A stretch of DNA of 6,261 bases from an uncultured Ardenticatenia bacterium (GTDB taxonomy: Bacteria; Chloroflexota; Anaerolineae; Promineifilales; Promineifilaceae). Position numbers and translations under genes: made by a program. Below, piece by piece: positions 1-6,005 of the stretch (the stretch's first letter is position 1; each line of letters starts with the position of its first letter). The stretch covers positions 1 through 6,261 of the forward strand of contig CALLZA010000880.1 in the NCBI GenBank assembly GCA_937858165.1, written 5' to 3'. The notes beneath the pieces are model-generated. The model was not told the origin of the DNA. It did not search any database and was given only the letters and a program-made list of their open reading frames with translations.

Positions 1-885
1 TGGTTGCTCAACACCGTTACTGCCAACATCAACCCATTCGTCCCCGGACAGGCCGAGGGGCTGTTCCGCCAGTGGTTCGGGCTGCACACCGTCATCGTCA
101 CCGCCGCCGCGGCCTACGCCCTCTATCAGCTCTACGCCACCCGCCTGTCCATCTATGCCATCTGGTTCGTAGCCGCCACGCTCAACAGCGTCACCGCCGG
201 CAAGTGGGGCGCGGGCGAATCGTACTTCGCCACGGCCATCGCCGCCGCGTGCATCCTGTCTGGCCTGGCCTTCAACCACGTTCTCGACTGGGGCCGCGAC
301 CGACAGTGGCCCTCGGTGCGTTGGGCACGCTGGGCGGCCGTCCTGCTGCCGTCGCTTATCGCCGCGCTCTACCTCTGGCAGGCGCGGCTGGTCTTCCACA
401 TGCCGACCCACACGCCGGCTCTGGCCGCCGTCGCTCGCGCCCTGGGCCAGCCCGATGCGGTGCTGATCGCGCCTCAGACGTCGTGCTCTCTGCCGCGCGA
501 ACCGGAAGCGATTCCCTACGTCGATGCCGTCGGGGCAACATTGCTCGGCCGTCCGCCGACCGCCGCCGACACGCTGGCCGGCCGGCAGATCGCCGCCCTC
601 ATCGCCGAGGGGGATACAGCCGCCTTCAGCGAGGATGCCGGCTTCAACCTCTACCTCGGCCGCGACGTGGTCACCAACCCGACGCAACTGCTCAACCTCT
701 ACAACAACAACGCCGTCGATCTGACGGAAATGCTGGCCATGCTCGACGCGCAGGCGTTCGACACCGTCGTCCTGCGCGCCCAGTTCTACCCGCCGCCCGT
801 CCTCGACGTCATCGGCCAGCGCTACCAGACGACCCACCTGGTGCAGATGAACGGCTTCGTCTACTGCGTGATGCGCCCGCGATGA
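1..885 (+). CDS. GT39-like polytopic membrane glycosyltransferase, C-terminal part (5' end outside window)
   Basis: The frame is open from the first base, so the gene begins upstream; the TTG at 4 is probably an internal Leu codon. Counting from the first codon, hydrophobic segments lie near residues 29-47, 49-66, 75-96 and 109-128. A hydrophilic domain of about 165 residues follows. The loop motif GKWGAGESYF (about 67-76) and the tail motif SEDAGFNLYLGRDVV (about 210-224) resemble GT39/ArnT-like membrane proteins common in Chloroflexota. Such enzymes usually move a sugar from a lipid-phosphate donor at the outer face of the membrane, and their tail domain is extracytoplasmic. The catalytic N-terminal half (first loop acidic residues) is not in the window, so activity cannot be judged. 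The stop codon overlaps the scpA start (ATGA), suggesting co-transcription and coupling, although no functional link is obvious. It could also be an uncharacterised membrane protein of the same fold; the family call is by resemblance only. Confidence 0.7.
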   Translation, partial: WLLNTVTANINPFVPGQAEGLFRQWFGLHTVIVTAAAAYALYQLYATRLSIYAIWFVAATLNSVTAGKWGAGESYFATAIAAACILSGLAFNHVLDWGRDRQWPSVRWARWAAVLLPSLIAALYLWQARLVFHMPTHTPALAAVARALGQPDAVLIAPQTSCSLPREPEAIPYVDAVGATLLGRPPTAADTLAGRQIAALIAEGDTAAFSEDAGFNLYLGRDVVTNPTQLLNLYNNNAVDLTEMLAMLDAQAFDTVVLRAQFYPPPVLDVIGQRYQTTHLVQMNGFVYCVMRPR

Positions 886-1604
886 ACCAGTACCGCGTTG
901 AACTACCCGTCTTCAGCGGCCCGCTGGACTTGCTGCTCCACCTCATCGAGCGCGAGGAGTTGGACATCACTGCCGTCTCGCTGGTGCAAGTGACCGGGCA
1001 GTATCTCGATCAGGTGCGGCAACTGGGCGAGGAGCAATTGGAGGGGCTGATCGACTTCATCGGCATCGGCGCGCGGCTGCTGCTGATCAAGAGCCGCGCC
1101 CTCCTGCCACGCCCGCCAGTGCTGCCGGGCGGCGAAGAGGCGGAAGAAGACCCAACCGAAGCCCTCTTGCGCCAGTTGCGGGCCTACAAACGGTTCAAGA
1201 CCGCCGCCCAATGGCTCGACGGCCGCCAGCGCCGCGGCCTGCGCACCTACCTGCGCGTCGCCCCGCCGCCGCACCTGGAAGGCAAGCTCGACCTGACCGG
1301 TGTGGACGCCGACACACTGCTGGCCGCGCTGCGGGCCGTGCTGGCCCGCACGGAGATGCGCGAGCAATCGCTCAGCGTCGCCCAGCCGCGAACGCTGACC
1401 ATCGAAGACCAACTGCGTCACCTGCGCGGGCGGTTGGGGCGCGGCCGGGCGTTCCTGTTCAACGACGTGCTGGTCAACCCGCGCGACCGGACGGAAGTGG
1501 CCGTGACGCTGTTGGCGCTGCTGGAGTTGATCAAGCGGCGCGAGGCGCGCGCCTCGCAGAGCCAACTCTTCGGGCCAATTGAGATCGGCGCGGCAGAGAT
1601 GTAG
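882..1604 (+). CDS. scpA: Segregation and condensation protein A (kleisin subunit of SMC-ScpAB)
   Basis: This 240-residue protein has the usual length for ScpA. ScpA is the cytoplasmic kleisin that bridges the two SMC heads and binds ScpB during chromosome condensation and segregation. The N-terminal signature is clear: VFSGPLDLLLHLIEREELDI at residues 10-29, followed by the helix ending LIDFIGIGARLLLIKSRALLP that contacts the SMC neck. An acidic linker (GGEEAEEDPTEALL) precedes the middle helices. The C-terminal winged-helix part, VAVTLLALLELIKRREARAS, binds the SMC head. The ATG at 882 was chosen because the conserved N-terminus begins there; the frame is open further upstream, but that part lies out of frame inside the preceding gene and has no family features. 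There is no clear Shine-Dalgarno sequence, so translation is probably coupled to the upstream gene through the ATGA overlap. scpB, often the next gene in other bacteria, is absent; a convergent gene follows instead. Confidence 0.95.
   Translation: MNQYRVELPVFSGPLDLLLHLIEREELDITAVSLVQVTGQYLDQVRQLGEEQLEGLIDFIGIGARLLLIKSRALLPRPPVLPGGEEAEEDPTEALLRQLRAYKRFKTAAQWLDGRQRRGLRTYLRVAPPPHLEGKLDLTGVDADTLLAALRAVLARTEMREQSLSVAQPRTLTIEDQLRHLRGRLGRGRAFLFNDVLVNPRDRTEVAVTLLALLELIKRREARASQSQLFGPIEIGAAEM
1540..1557. repeat. 18-bp perfect GC-rich palindrome inside scpA
   Basis: GCGAGGCGC is followed immediately by its reverse complement GCGCCTCGC, with no spacer. It lies in the part of scpA encoding the basic stretch KRREARAS. 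It may be a by-product of Arg/Ala-rich GC-biased codons. Confidence 0.6.
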
Positions 1605-1627
1605 GGCGGGAAAAGCATCCCGCTCTA
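1602..1627. terminator. Hairpin shared by two convergent genes, spanning both stop codons
   Basis: TAGGGCGGGA (1602-1611) pairs with TCCCGCTCTA (1618-1627) across a 6-base loop, giving a 10-bp stem with one G-U pair. The left arm begins with the scpA TAG; the right arm ends with the TAG of the minus-strand zinc-ribbon gene. Only 20 bases separate the two stops, so this is the only place for a shared bidirectional terminator. No U tract follows on either strand, so intrinsic termination is not assured. Confidence 0.5.
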
Positions 1628-2035
1628 CAGGCGGCGGCTGTAGTAACGGACGACGAGCACCAACCCCGCCAACAGCACCAGCGGCAGCGCCGCGCGCAGC
1701 CCCACCCCGCCGCCAAACCGCAGCAGAGCGAACAGTACCACCACGCCTAGCGCGATCAGCAGCCAGCGGACGTAGGGCGGCTGAGCCGTCTCCGCCGCGT
1801 ACGCGCGGCCGCGTTGGGCCGCGCGACAGGCAGGCGTCTTGCCGACGCGCAGCGGCCGACGCTCCAGTGTCCACTGGCAACTGCACTGCTCGCACTGGAA
1901 GCACGACCGATCGCGCAAGCCCGTCTCGCGGTCGGTGCGCCGCAGGATGCGGCCACCGCAGTGGTCGCAGTCGTAGCCGGCATCCTCCCAGAGGGTGCTC
2001 GTCTCGATTGCCGAGCTAGAGGTTCGCTTGGTCAT
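1625..2035 (-). CDS. Small zinc-ribbon protein with two C-terminal membrane helices, function unknown
   Basis: This 136-residue protein is not a family I can name. Residues 21-55 look like a zinc ribbon: CDHC at 23-26 pairs with CEQC at 48-51, 21 residues apart, with extra cysteines at 45 and 53. A basic linker (about 59-80) leads to two hydrophobic segments at about 90-107 and 113-130, and the protein ends in a basic YYSRRL. The simplest topology is a hairpin membrane anchor with the zinc ribbon and both tails in the cytoplasm. Its start lies 20 bases inside the end of melA, with no recognisable Shine-Dalgarno sequence, so it is probably translated by coupling to melA. The conserved part starts at residue 21, so the ATG at 2035 is plausible but not proven. 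The ribbon could bind nucleic acid or a protein partner, or only stabilise the fold. A link to galactoside metabolism is suggested by position alone. Confidence 0.75.
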   Translation of the reverse strand: MTKRTSSSAIETSTLWEDAGYDCDHCGGRILRRTDRETGLRDRSCFQCEQCSCQWTLERRPLRVGKTPACRAAQRGRAYAAETAQPPYVRWLLIALGVVVLFALLRFGGGVGLRAALPLVLLAGLVLVVRYYSRRL

Positions 2036-3383
2036 GGGTCATGGTCGCCCGCTGGGCAACATAGCGCTCGTCGTAGGTGTATGTCGGCAGCCAATCGCCG
2101 TGGGCGGCGATCAGGTCGTCGACCAGGGCGTAGATTTGCTCCGCGTCCAGTTCGGCCGCCGTGTGCGGGTCGAGCATGGCCGCATGGTAGATGTGCTCCC
2201 GCCGCCCGGTCAGTGCCGCTTCGACGGTCAGCGACTGGACGTTGACGTTGGTCATCATCAGCGCCGCCAACTGCGGCGGCAGCGCGCCGACGCGCGTCGG
2301 TTGAATACCGTTGCGATCGACCAGACACGGCACTTCGACACACGCCCCTTGGGGCAGGTTGTCGATCAGATGATCGTTGGCGACGTTGCCATAGACCACC
2401 CGCGGCTGCCCTGTCTCCAGGCTGTGGATGATGTAAGCGCCGTACTCGTGCGTCCGCTCCACCGGCAGAGCGATGGTCTCATCTTCCAGCAGTTGCCGGA
2501 TGGCCTCCCAGGCGTCGATCTGCGTCTCGCAGCGGGTGATGTACTCGTCGAGCGGGATGTTGTAGCGGGCGATCAGGTCGGGCCGGTCGCGCTTGATGAA
2601 CCAGGGCACGTACTCGCTGAGGTGCTCGCTCGACTCGGTGACGAAGTAGCCGAAGCGGGCGAAGAGGTCATAGCGGGTGCGGTTCCAGTCGGGCACCCGC
2701 CCCTCTTCGACCACGCGGCGGATGCGGGGGTACAGGTCCTCCACGCCGTCGGCCGTCCGCTGCTCGAAGCGCAGGTAGAAGGCCATGTGGTTGATGCCGG
2801 CGCACAGGTAGTTGATGTCGGCCACGGGCACGCCGATGTCGCGGGCCAGTTGCTCGGCCGTGCCCTGCACGCTGTGGCACAGACCGATGGTACGGATGCT
2901 CGTGGCCCGGCTCAGCGCCCAGCAGTTGATCGCCATCGGGTTGACGTAGTTGAGCAGATGGGCGTCGGGGCAGACAGCCTCCATGTCACGGCATACGTCC
3001 AACAGCACGGGAACCGTGCGCAAACCGCGCATGATACCGCCGATGCCCAGCGTGTCGGCGATGGTCTGCCGCAGGCCGTAGCGCTTGGGGATCTCGAAGT
3101 CGATGACCGTCGACGGCCGATAGCCGCCGATCTGGAACATGGCGATGACGTAGTCCGCCCCGTCGAGGGCGCGGCGGCGGTCGGCGGTGGCCTCGAGGGT
3201 CGGTCGCGCCTCCAGCGTGGCCGCCACCCGCCGGGCGACGACCTCCGACGTGCGCAGCCGCTCGGCGTCGATGTCGTGCAGGCTGATCGTCGCACCGCTC
3301 AATTCGGGAAAGCTGAGGATGTCACCCAGCAGATTCTTGGCGAAGACGGTGCTGCCGGCACCGATGAACGCGATCTTGGGCAT
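2016..3383 (-). CDS. melA: GH4 family alpha-galactosidase, MelA type (NAD+- and Mn2+-dependent)
   Basis: The 455-residue protein is close in length to E. coli MelA and resembles it along the whole chain. GH4 enzymes cleave alpha-galactosides such as melibiose in the cytoplasm by a redox-assisted elimination that needs bound NAD+ and a divalent metal. The N-terminal Rossmann motif is FIGAGST at 6-12, with an acidic HDID at 36-39 at the end of strand 2. MelA-like blocks follow in order: FQIGGY (83-88), QTIADTLG (106-113), NYVNPM (145-150), GLCHSVQGT (167-175) and CAGINHMAFY (194-203). Cys169, His170 and His199 match the metal ligands known in the family. Later blocks GYFVTESSEH, YGNVANDHLIDNLPQG and DPHTAA, and IYALVDDLIAAHGDWLP near the C-terminus, also agree with MelA. 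The start is supported by GGAGGT 7 bases upstream. Substrate specificity could shift to alpha-glucosides or galacturonides, but these motifs favour galactosides. No sugar transporter is visible nearby. Confidence 0.95.
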   Translation of the reverse strand: MPKIAFIGAGSTVFAKNLLGDILSFPELSGATISLHDIDAERLRTSEVVARRVAATLEARPTLEATADRRRALDGADYVIAMFQIGGYRPSTVIDFEIPKRYGLRQTIADTLGIGGIMRGLRTVPVLLDVCRDMEAVCPDAHLLNYVNPMAINCWALSRATSIRTIGLCHSVQGTAEQLARDIGVPVADINYLCAGINHMAFYLRFEQRTADGVEDLYPRIRRVVEEGRVPDWNRTRYDLFARFGYFVTESSEHLSEYVPWFIKRDRPDLIARYNIPLDEYITRCETQIDAWEAIRQLLEDETIALPVERTHEYGAYIIHSLETGQPRVVYGNVANDHLIDNLPQGACVEVPCLVDRNGIQPTRVGALPPQLAALMMTNVNVQSLTVEAALTGRREHIYHAAMLDPHTAAELDAEQIYALVDDLIAAHGDWLPTYTYDERYVAQRATMTHDQANL

Positions 3384-3390
3384 TGGACTG

Positions 3391-3396
3391 ACCTCC
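3391..3396 (-). promoter_or_regulatory. melA ribosome binding site
   Basis: GGAGGT on the minus strand lies 7 bases before the ATG at 3383. It is the strongest Shine-Dalgarno sequence in the window and fixes the melA start. Confidence 0.85.
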
Positions 3397-3413
3397 GTGG
3401 CGATGTTGACCGC

Positions 3414-3422
3414 ATTATATCA
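3414..3422 (-). promoter_or_regulatory. Extended -10 promoter element for melA
   Basis: On the minus strand the sequence TGATATAAT is a perfect TGn plus TATAAT extended -10. The start of transcription would fall near 3407, giving a leader of about 25 bases that includes the GGAGGT site. No TTGACA-like -35 is present at the expected place; the palindromic repeat occupies it. Extended -10 promoters can work without a -35, and a bound regulator could either block or recruit polymerase here. Confidence 0.65.
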
Positions 3423-3455
3423 GACCTCAGAGGTCTTCTGAGACCTCTGAGGTCT
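3422..3455. repeat. Two copies of the palindrome AGACCTCnGAGGTCT, 4 bases apart
   Basis: Copy 1 (3422-3436) is AGACCTC-A-GAGGTCT and copy 2 (3441-3455) is AGACCTC-T-GAGGTCT, separated by TCTG. Each copy is a palindrome with 7-bp arms, and the copies are exact reverse complements of each other, so the whole block can also fold as one 15-bp stem with a 4-base loop. It overlaps the stop codon of the glycosyltransferase gene (3454-3456) and abuts the melA extended -10. It could be a terminator for the upstream gene (no U tract follows), a double operator for melA, or one copy of a dispersed genomic repeat. Confidence 0.85.
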
Positions 3456-4353
3456 ACGTCAATCGATGCTTAAGGATGCGCGCCCAGCCGCGTACCTGTA
3501 TCCCCGCCAGCACAAAGGCCGTCACCGGGCGCGGGTACTTGTCGCTGTAGAACTTACCATAGAAGATGCGCATTGCCCGCACCGACTCCTCGGCCACCTT
3601 GACCCGCGTCGCCTTGGGAGGCCGGGCGATGTCGGCCGACTCCTTGCGCAGCCCCGAGCTGGCCCCCTTGTAGTGCACCACCTCGACCAGCGGGTAGTAG
3701 ATGATCCGGTAGCCCGCCTCGTGGATGCGGTAGCAGTAGTCGATGTCCTCGCCATAGAAGAAGTACGTTTCGTCCCAGCCGCCCAATAGCCGGTCGAGGG
3801 CGCGCGGCATCATCATGTACGATCCGGCAATGACCGGCACGGGGTGGATGGTGTCAAACGCCTCATAGCTGCGAAAGTAGCCGTTGAAGCGCGGGCTGTG
3901 GGGGAAAAGGCGGCTGAGCAGCGTAAAGTGACAGAAGGCGTTCCACGGCGTGGGGAAGCCGCGGTGGTTGTCGGGGTCGCGCTCGCCATTGGGGTAGACC
4001 AGCCGCACGGTGAGCGCGCCAACCTCGGGGTGATCTTGCAGGTAGGTCAGGGGCTTCACCAGTGCGTCGGCGGCAACGACGGTGTCGGAGTTCAGGTAGA
4101 GCAGATAGTCGCCTTCAGCGACGGCCGCCCCCTGGTTATTAGCCGCCGAGTAACCCCGATTCTCGGCGCTGACAATGAGCCTCGCCTGGGGATAGCGAGC
4201 GCGCACCATCTCCGGGCTGCCGTCGGCCGAGGCGTTATCGACGACGATGACCTCCAGGCCCCCCGGCGGCGGCGCGGCGGCATAGAGCGAGCGCAAGCAG
4301 TCGTCGAGGAGCTGGCGGGTGTTATAGGAGACGACGATGATGGAGAGATCCAT
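3454..4353 (-). CDS. Family 2 glycosyltransferase (rhamnosyltransferase/WbbL-like, COG1216 type)
   Basis: This 299-residue cytosolic, GT-A fold enzyme would transfer a sugar from a nucleotide-sugar donor to a cell-surface glycan or glycolipid. The nucleotide-binding start is IIVVSYN (5-11), followed by VIVVDNASADGS (35-46), NRGYSAANNQG (65-75) and the DxD-like LNSDT (87-91). The acceptor-side motif FFYGEDIDYCYR lies at 198-209, with VHYKGASS at 226-233. These are typical of the WbbL/rhamnosyltransferase-like group. The donor cannot be told from sequence. An in-frame extension of 53 residues is open upstream (to 4512), but it is repeat-derived and lacks family features, so I chose the ATG at 4353, four codons before the first beta strand. 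No Shine-Dalgarno sequence precedes it; a TACAAT box 6 bases upstream suggests a leaderless message. The gene ends inside the double palindrome, 70 bases before melA. A shared pathway with melA is not evident. Confidence 0.92.
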   Translation of the reverse strand: MDLSIIVVSYNTRQLLDDCLRSLYAAAPPPGGLEVIVVDNASADGSPEMVRARYPQARLIVSAENRGYSAANNQGAAVAEGDYLLYLNSDTVVAADALVKPLTYLQDHPEVGALTVRLVYPNGERDPDNHRGFPTPWNAFCHFTLLSRLFPHSPRFNGYFRSYEAFDTIHPVPVIAGSYMMMPRALDRLLGGWDETYFFYGEDIDYCYRIHEAGYRIIYYPLVEVVHYKGASSGLRKESADIARPPKATRVKVAEESVRAMRIFYGKFYSDKYPRPVTAFVLAGIQVRGWARILKHRLT

Positions 4354-4359
4354 GAGGGA

Positions 4360-4389
4360 ATTGTACCCGTATTGGGCAAGAGTGGTCAG
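4360..4389 (-). promoter_or_regulatory. Candidate leaderless promoter of the glycosyltransferase gene
   Basis: On the minus strand TACAAT (4360-4365) lies only 6 bases from the ATG, so transcription would start at or next to the start codon. CTGACC (4384-4389) stands 18 bp upstream as a 4/6 match to TTGACA. The absence of a ribosome site fits leaderless translation. Confidence 0.45.
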
Positions 4390-4405
4390 TGGGTCCGTTG
4401 ACCAC
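4382..4405. promoter_or_regulatory. Operator-like inverted repeat GTGGTCA-N10-TGACCAC
   Basis: Perfect 7-bp arms (4382-4388 and 4399-4405) flank a 10-bp spacer. The left arm covers the proposed -35 of the glycosyltransferase promoter, a usual place for a dimeric repressor. The regulator is unknown. Confidence 0.4.
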
Positions 4406-4415
4406 CCGCCCCGCC

Positions 4416-4500
4416 AGTGCGTCGCCCTTTCCGAAGTGCGTTGCACCTTCTTACCCACCCCAGAAAGCGCAACCCACTCCGGAAAGTGGGATGCACTCCT
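4416..4500. repeat. Cluster of four degenerate copies of a ~16-bp motif (AGTGSGTTGCRCYTTC-like)
   Basis: The copies are 4416-4431 (+), 4435-4450 (+), 4463-4478 (inverted) and 4485-4500 (+). Against copy 2, copies 1 and 3 match at 13 of 16 bases and copy 4 at 11 of 16. Copy 2 can fold on itself (GAAGTGC, GTT loop, GCACCTTC with one bulge), and copies 3 and 4 form the hairpin CCCACT-CCGGAA-AGTGGG (4473-4490). The cluster fills the centre of the divergent intergenic region and has no coding character. It resembles dispersed REP-like repeats or a set of protein-binding sites. Confidence 0.6.
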
Positions 4501-4503
4501 CAA

Positions 4504-4532
4504 CTGCGACAATCGCCGCTTTGTGCTAGACT
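4504..4532 (+). promoter_or_regulatory. Weak candidate promoter for the pyrophosphatase gene
   Basis: TAGACT (4527-4532) is a 4/6 match to the -10 and is preceded by TG at 4524-4525 in the extended -10 position. CTGCGA (4504-4509) is a 3/6 -35 at 17 bp spacing. If used, the leader would be about 120 bases and contain the hairpin at 4572-4602. Confidence 0.3.
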
Positions 4533-4571
4533 TGGCCAGTCAAGGCGGCGTCGGTTGGCCGCCGGTGGGTA

Positions 4572-4602
4572 GTTAGCCCGTTCGTAAGCCAGAACGGCTA
4601 AC
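4572..4602 (+). promoter_or_regulatory. Hairpin in the leader of the pyrophosphatase gene
   Basis: GTTAGCCCGTTC (4572-4583) pairs with GAACGGCTAAC (4592-4602) around an 8-base loop, making an 11-bp stem with one bulged C. It lies 60 bases before the ATG at 4663. No T tract follows, so it is not a standard terminator; it could be a leader structure, an operator or another small repeat. Confidence 0.5.
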
Positions 4603-4649
4603 CTTGTGGACTGGCGCGTCCGAGACTGGGCGCGCCGACGGAATCAATC

Positions 4650-4656
4650 AGGAAAG
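4650..4656 (+). promoter_or_regulatory. Ribosome binding site of the pyrophosphatase gene
   Basis: AGGAAAG ends 6 bases before the ATG at 4663. It supports that start over the in-frame GTG at 4606, which lies next to the hairpin and adds 19 residues without family character. Confidence 0.7.
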
Positions 4657-4662
4657 CAACGC

Positions 4663-6005
4663 ATGAACGGCAAGAAGACCAACGCCATCTACGTCGTCGG
4701 ACACGTGAATCCCGACACCGACTCCATCGCCTCGGCCATGGGCTACGCCTGGCTGCTGCAAGATCAGGGACACAACGCCATCGCCGCCCGCGCCGGCCAT
4801 CTAAACCCGCAAACGACCTGGGTGCTGAATCACCTGGGCATCGAACAACCAACGCTGCTAAGTGACGCCTCGCCCCGCTTCGAGGCCATCTCCCACCGCC
4901 TGAACACGGCCGCGCCGGAGCACCCGTTGCGCGAGGTATGGGCCATTGCCAACCGCACCGGCGGCGTTGCCCCCATTGTCGATAGTGACGGCAAGCCGTT
5001 TGGCCTGGTCACAGTCATCAGCCTCTTCGACTTCCTCAGCCGCACGGTCGGCTCCCACCCGCGCCGTGAAGAGATGCGCATCGGCGAGCTGATGGACATG
5101 CCCGGTCGCGAGGCGTGCGACGCCACCGTGCCCCAGTTCCAGGCCGGCAGCCGCGTCCGCGACGCGCTCAACCGCATCATGCGCGAGGAGCGCAATGAGT
5201 TCTGGGTCGTGGACGACAACGGCCGCTACGTCGGCATCTGTCGCCAGCGCGAAGCGCTCAACCCGCCCCGGCTGCAACTCATCCTCGTCGATCACAACGA
5301 GCCGGGCCAGGCCATCGGCCCCATCGACGAGGCCGACCTCATCGAGATCGTCGACCACCACCGCCTGGGCAACCCCTCGACACGCACCCCCATCCGCTTC
5401 ACCGTCGATGTCGTCGGCAGCACCTCGACGCTCATCTCTGAACGCATCAACGACGCCGGGCTAAGCGCGCCGCCGGAGCTATCGGGGCTGCTGCTGGCCG
5501 GGCTGTTGTCGGACACCCTAATCCTCACCTCGCCCACGACCACGCCGCGCGACCACGAGGCGGCCGAGCGACTGGCGCGCTGGGCGTTCGTTATCGGCTC
5601 ACCCCTGTCCGGCGAAACGGTGCAGAGCTATGGCGAGAAGGTCGTCTCGGCCGGCACGGGGCTGACGACGCGCCAGCCGGAGGAGATCGTCAACGCCGAT
5701 CTGAAGCTCTACGAAGCGGGCGGCCTGAACTTCGGCGTGGCCCAAGTCGAAGTAACTTCTTTGGTCGAGTTGGACGAGCACCTCGACCGGCTGCGCGAGG
5801 CGCTCATCAAGCTGCGCGACGCCAAGGGACTCAACTTCGCCATGCTCATGGTCACCGACGTGGTGCGCGGCTCCAGCCGGCTGGTGCTGACCTCCGACGT
5901 GCCCGGCCTGGGCGGGCTGCCCTACCCCAAGCTGCCCGACGGCACGCTGCGGGCGCAGGGCGTCGTCTCGCGCAAGAAGCAACTTCTGCCGGCGCTGCTC
6001 AGCGC
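4663..6005 (+). CDS. ppaC: Manganese-dependent (family II) inorganic pyrophosphatase with CBS domains, 3' end cut by adapter
   Basis: About 447 genuine residues are present. Family II (DHH superfamily) pyrophosphatases hydrolyse pyrophosphate to phosphate in the cytoplasm with Mn2+ or Co2+. The first metal motif is GHVNPDTDS at 13-21 (His14, Asp18, Asp20). A regulatory insert of about 130 residues (75-205) carries two CBS-like repeats: VAPIVDSDGKPFGLVTVISL (102-121) and FWVVDDNGRYVGICRQREAL (180-199). The chain then returns to the catalytic domain with LILVDHNEP (206-214) and the DHH motif EIVDHHRLGN (228-237), followed by GLLSDTLILTSPTTT (280-294, Asp284). The DHHA2 domain ends with the substrate-binding SRKKQ at 436-440. 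CBS-PPases are controlled by adenine nucleotides; the insert is too short to hold the DRTGG domain found in some members. The reading frame continues past 6005 only into adapter sequence, so the last few residues and the stop codon are missing. The frame is otherwise intact. Confidence 0.93.

Noticed and set aside
72..881. In-frame extension of scpA far upstream
   Set aside because: It is Arg- and His-rich out-of-frame translation of the membrane glycosyltransferase; ScpA homology begins exactly at the ATG at 882.
903..1904. Open minus-strand frame of 333 codons opposite scpA
   Set aside because: It is antisense to a clear ScpA over most of its length, is rich in Arg/Gln/Ala as expected of a GC-rich shadow, and has no recognisable motif.
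1995..3473. Open plus-strand frame of 492 codons opposite melA
   Set aside because: It is the antisense of a gene that matches MelA along its full length; its Val/Asp/Gln-rich product shows no motif.
4416..4500. CRISPR array
   Set aside because: The motif copies are short, degenerate, unevenly spaced and in mixed orientation, without regular spacers; no cas gene is present.
4354..4512. 53-residue N-terminal extension of the family 2 glycosyltransferase
   Set aside because: It runs through the intergenic repeat cluster and promoter signals. Family 2 enzymes begin with the beta strand that follows the ATG at 4353.
4515..4543. TTGACT on the minus strand (4538-4543) as a -35 for an earlier glycosyltransferase promoter
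   Set aside because: No acceptable -10 lies 15-19 bp downstream of it.
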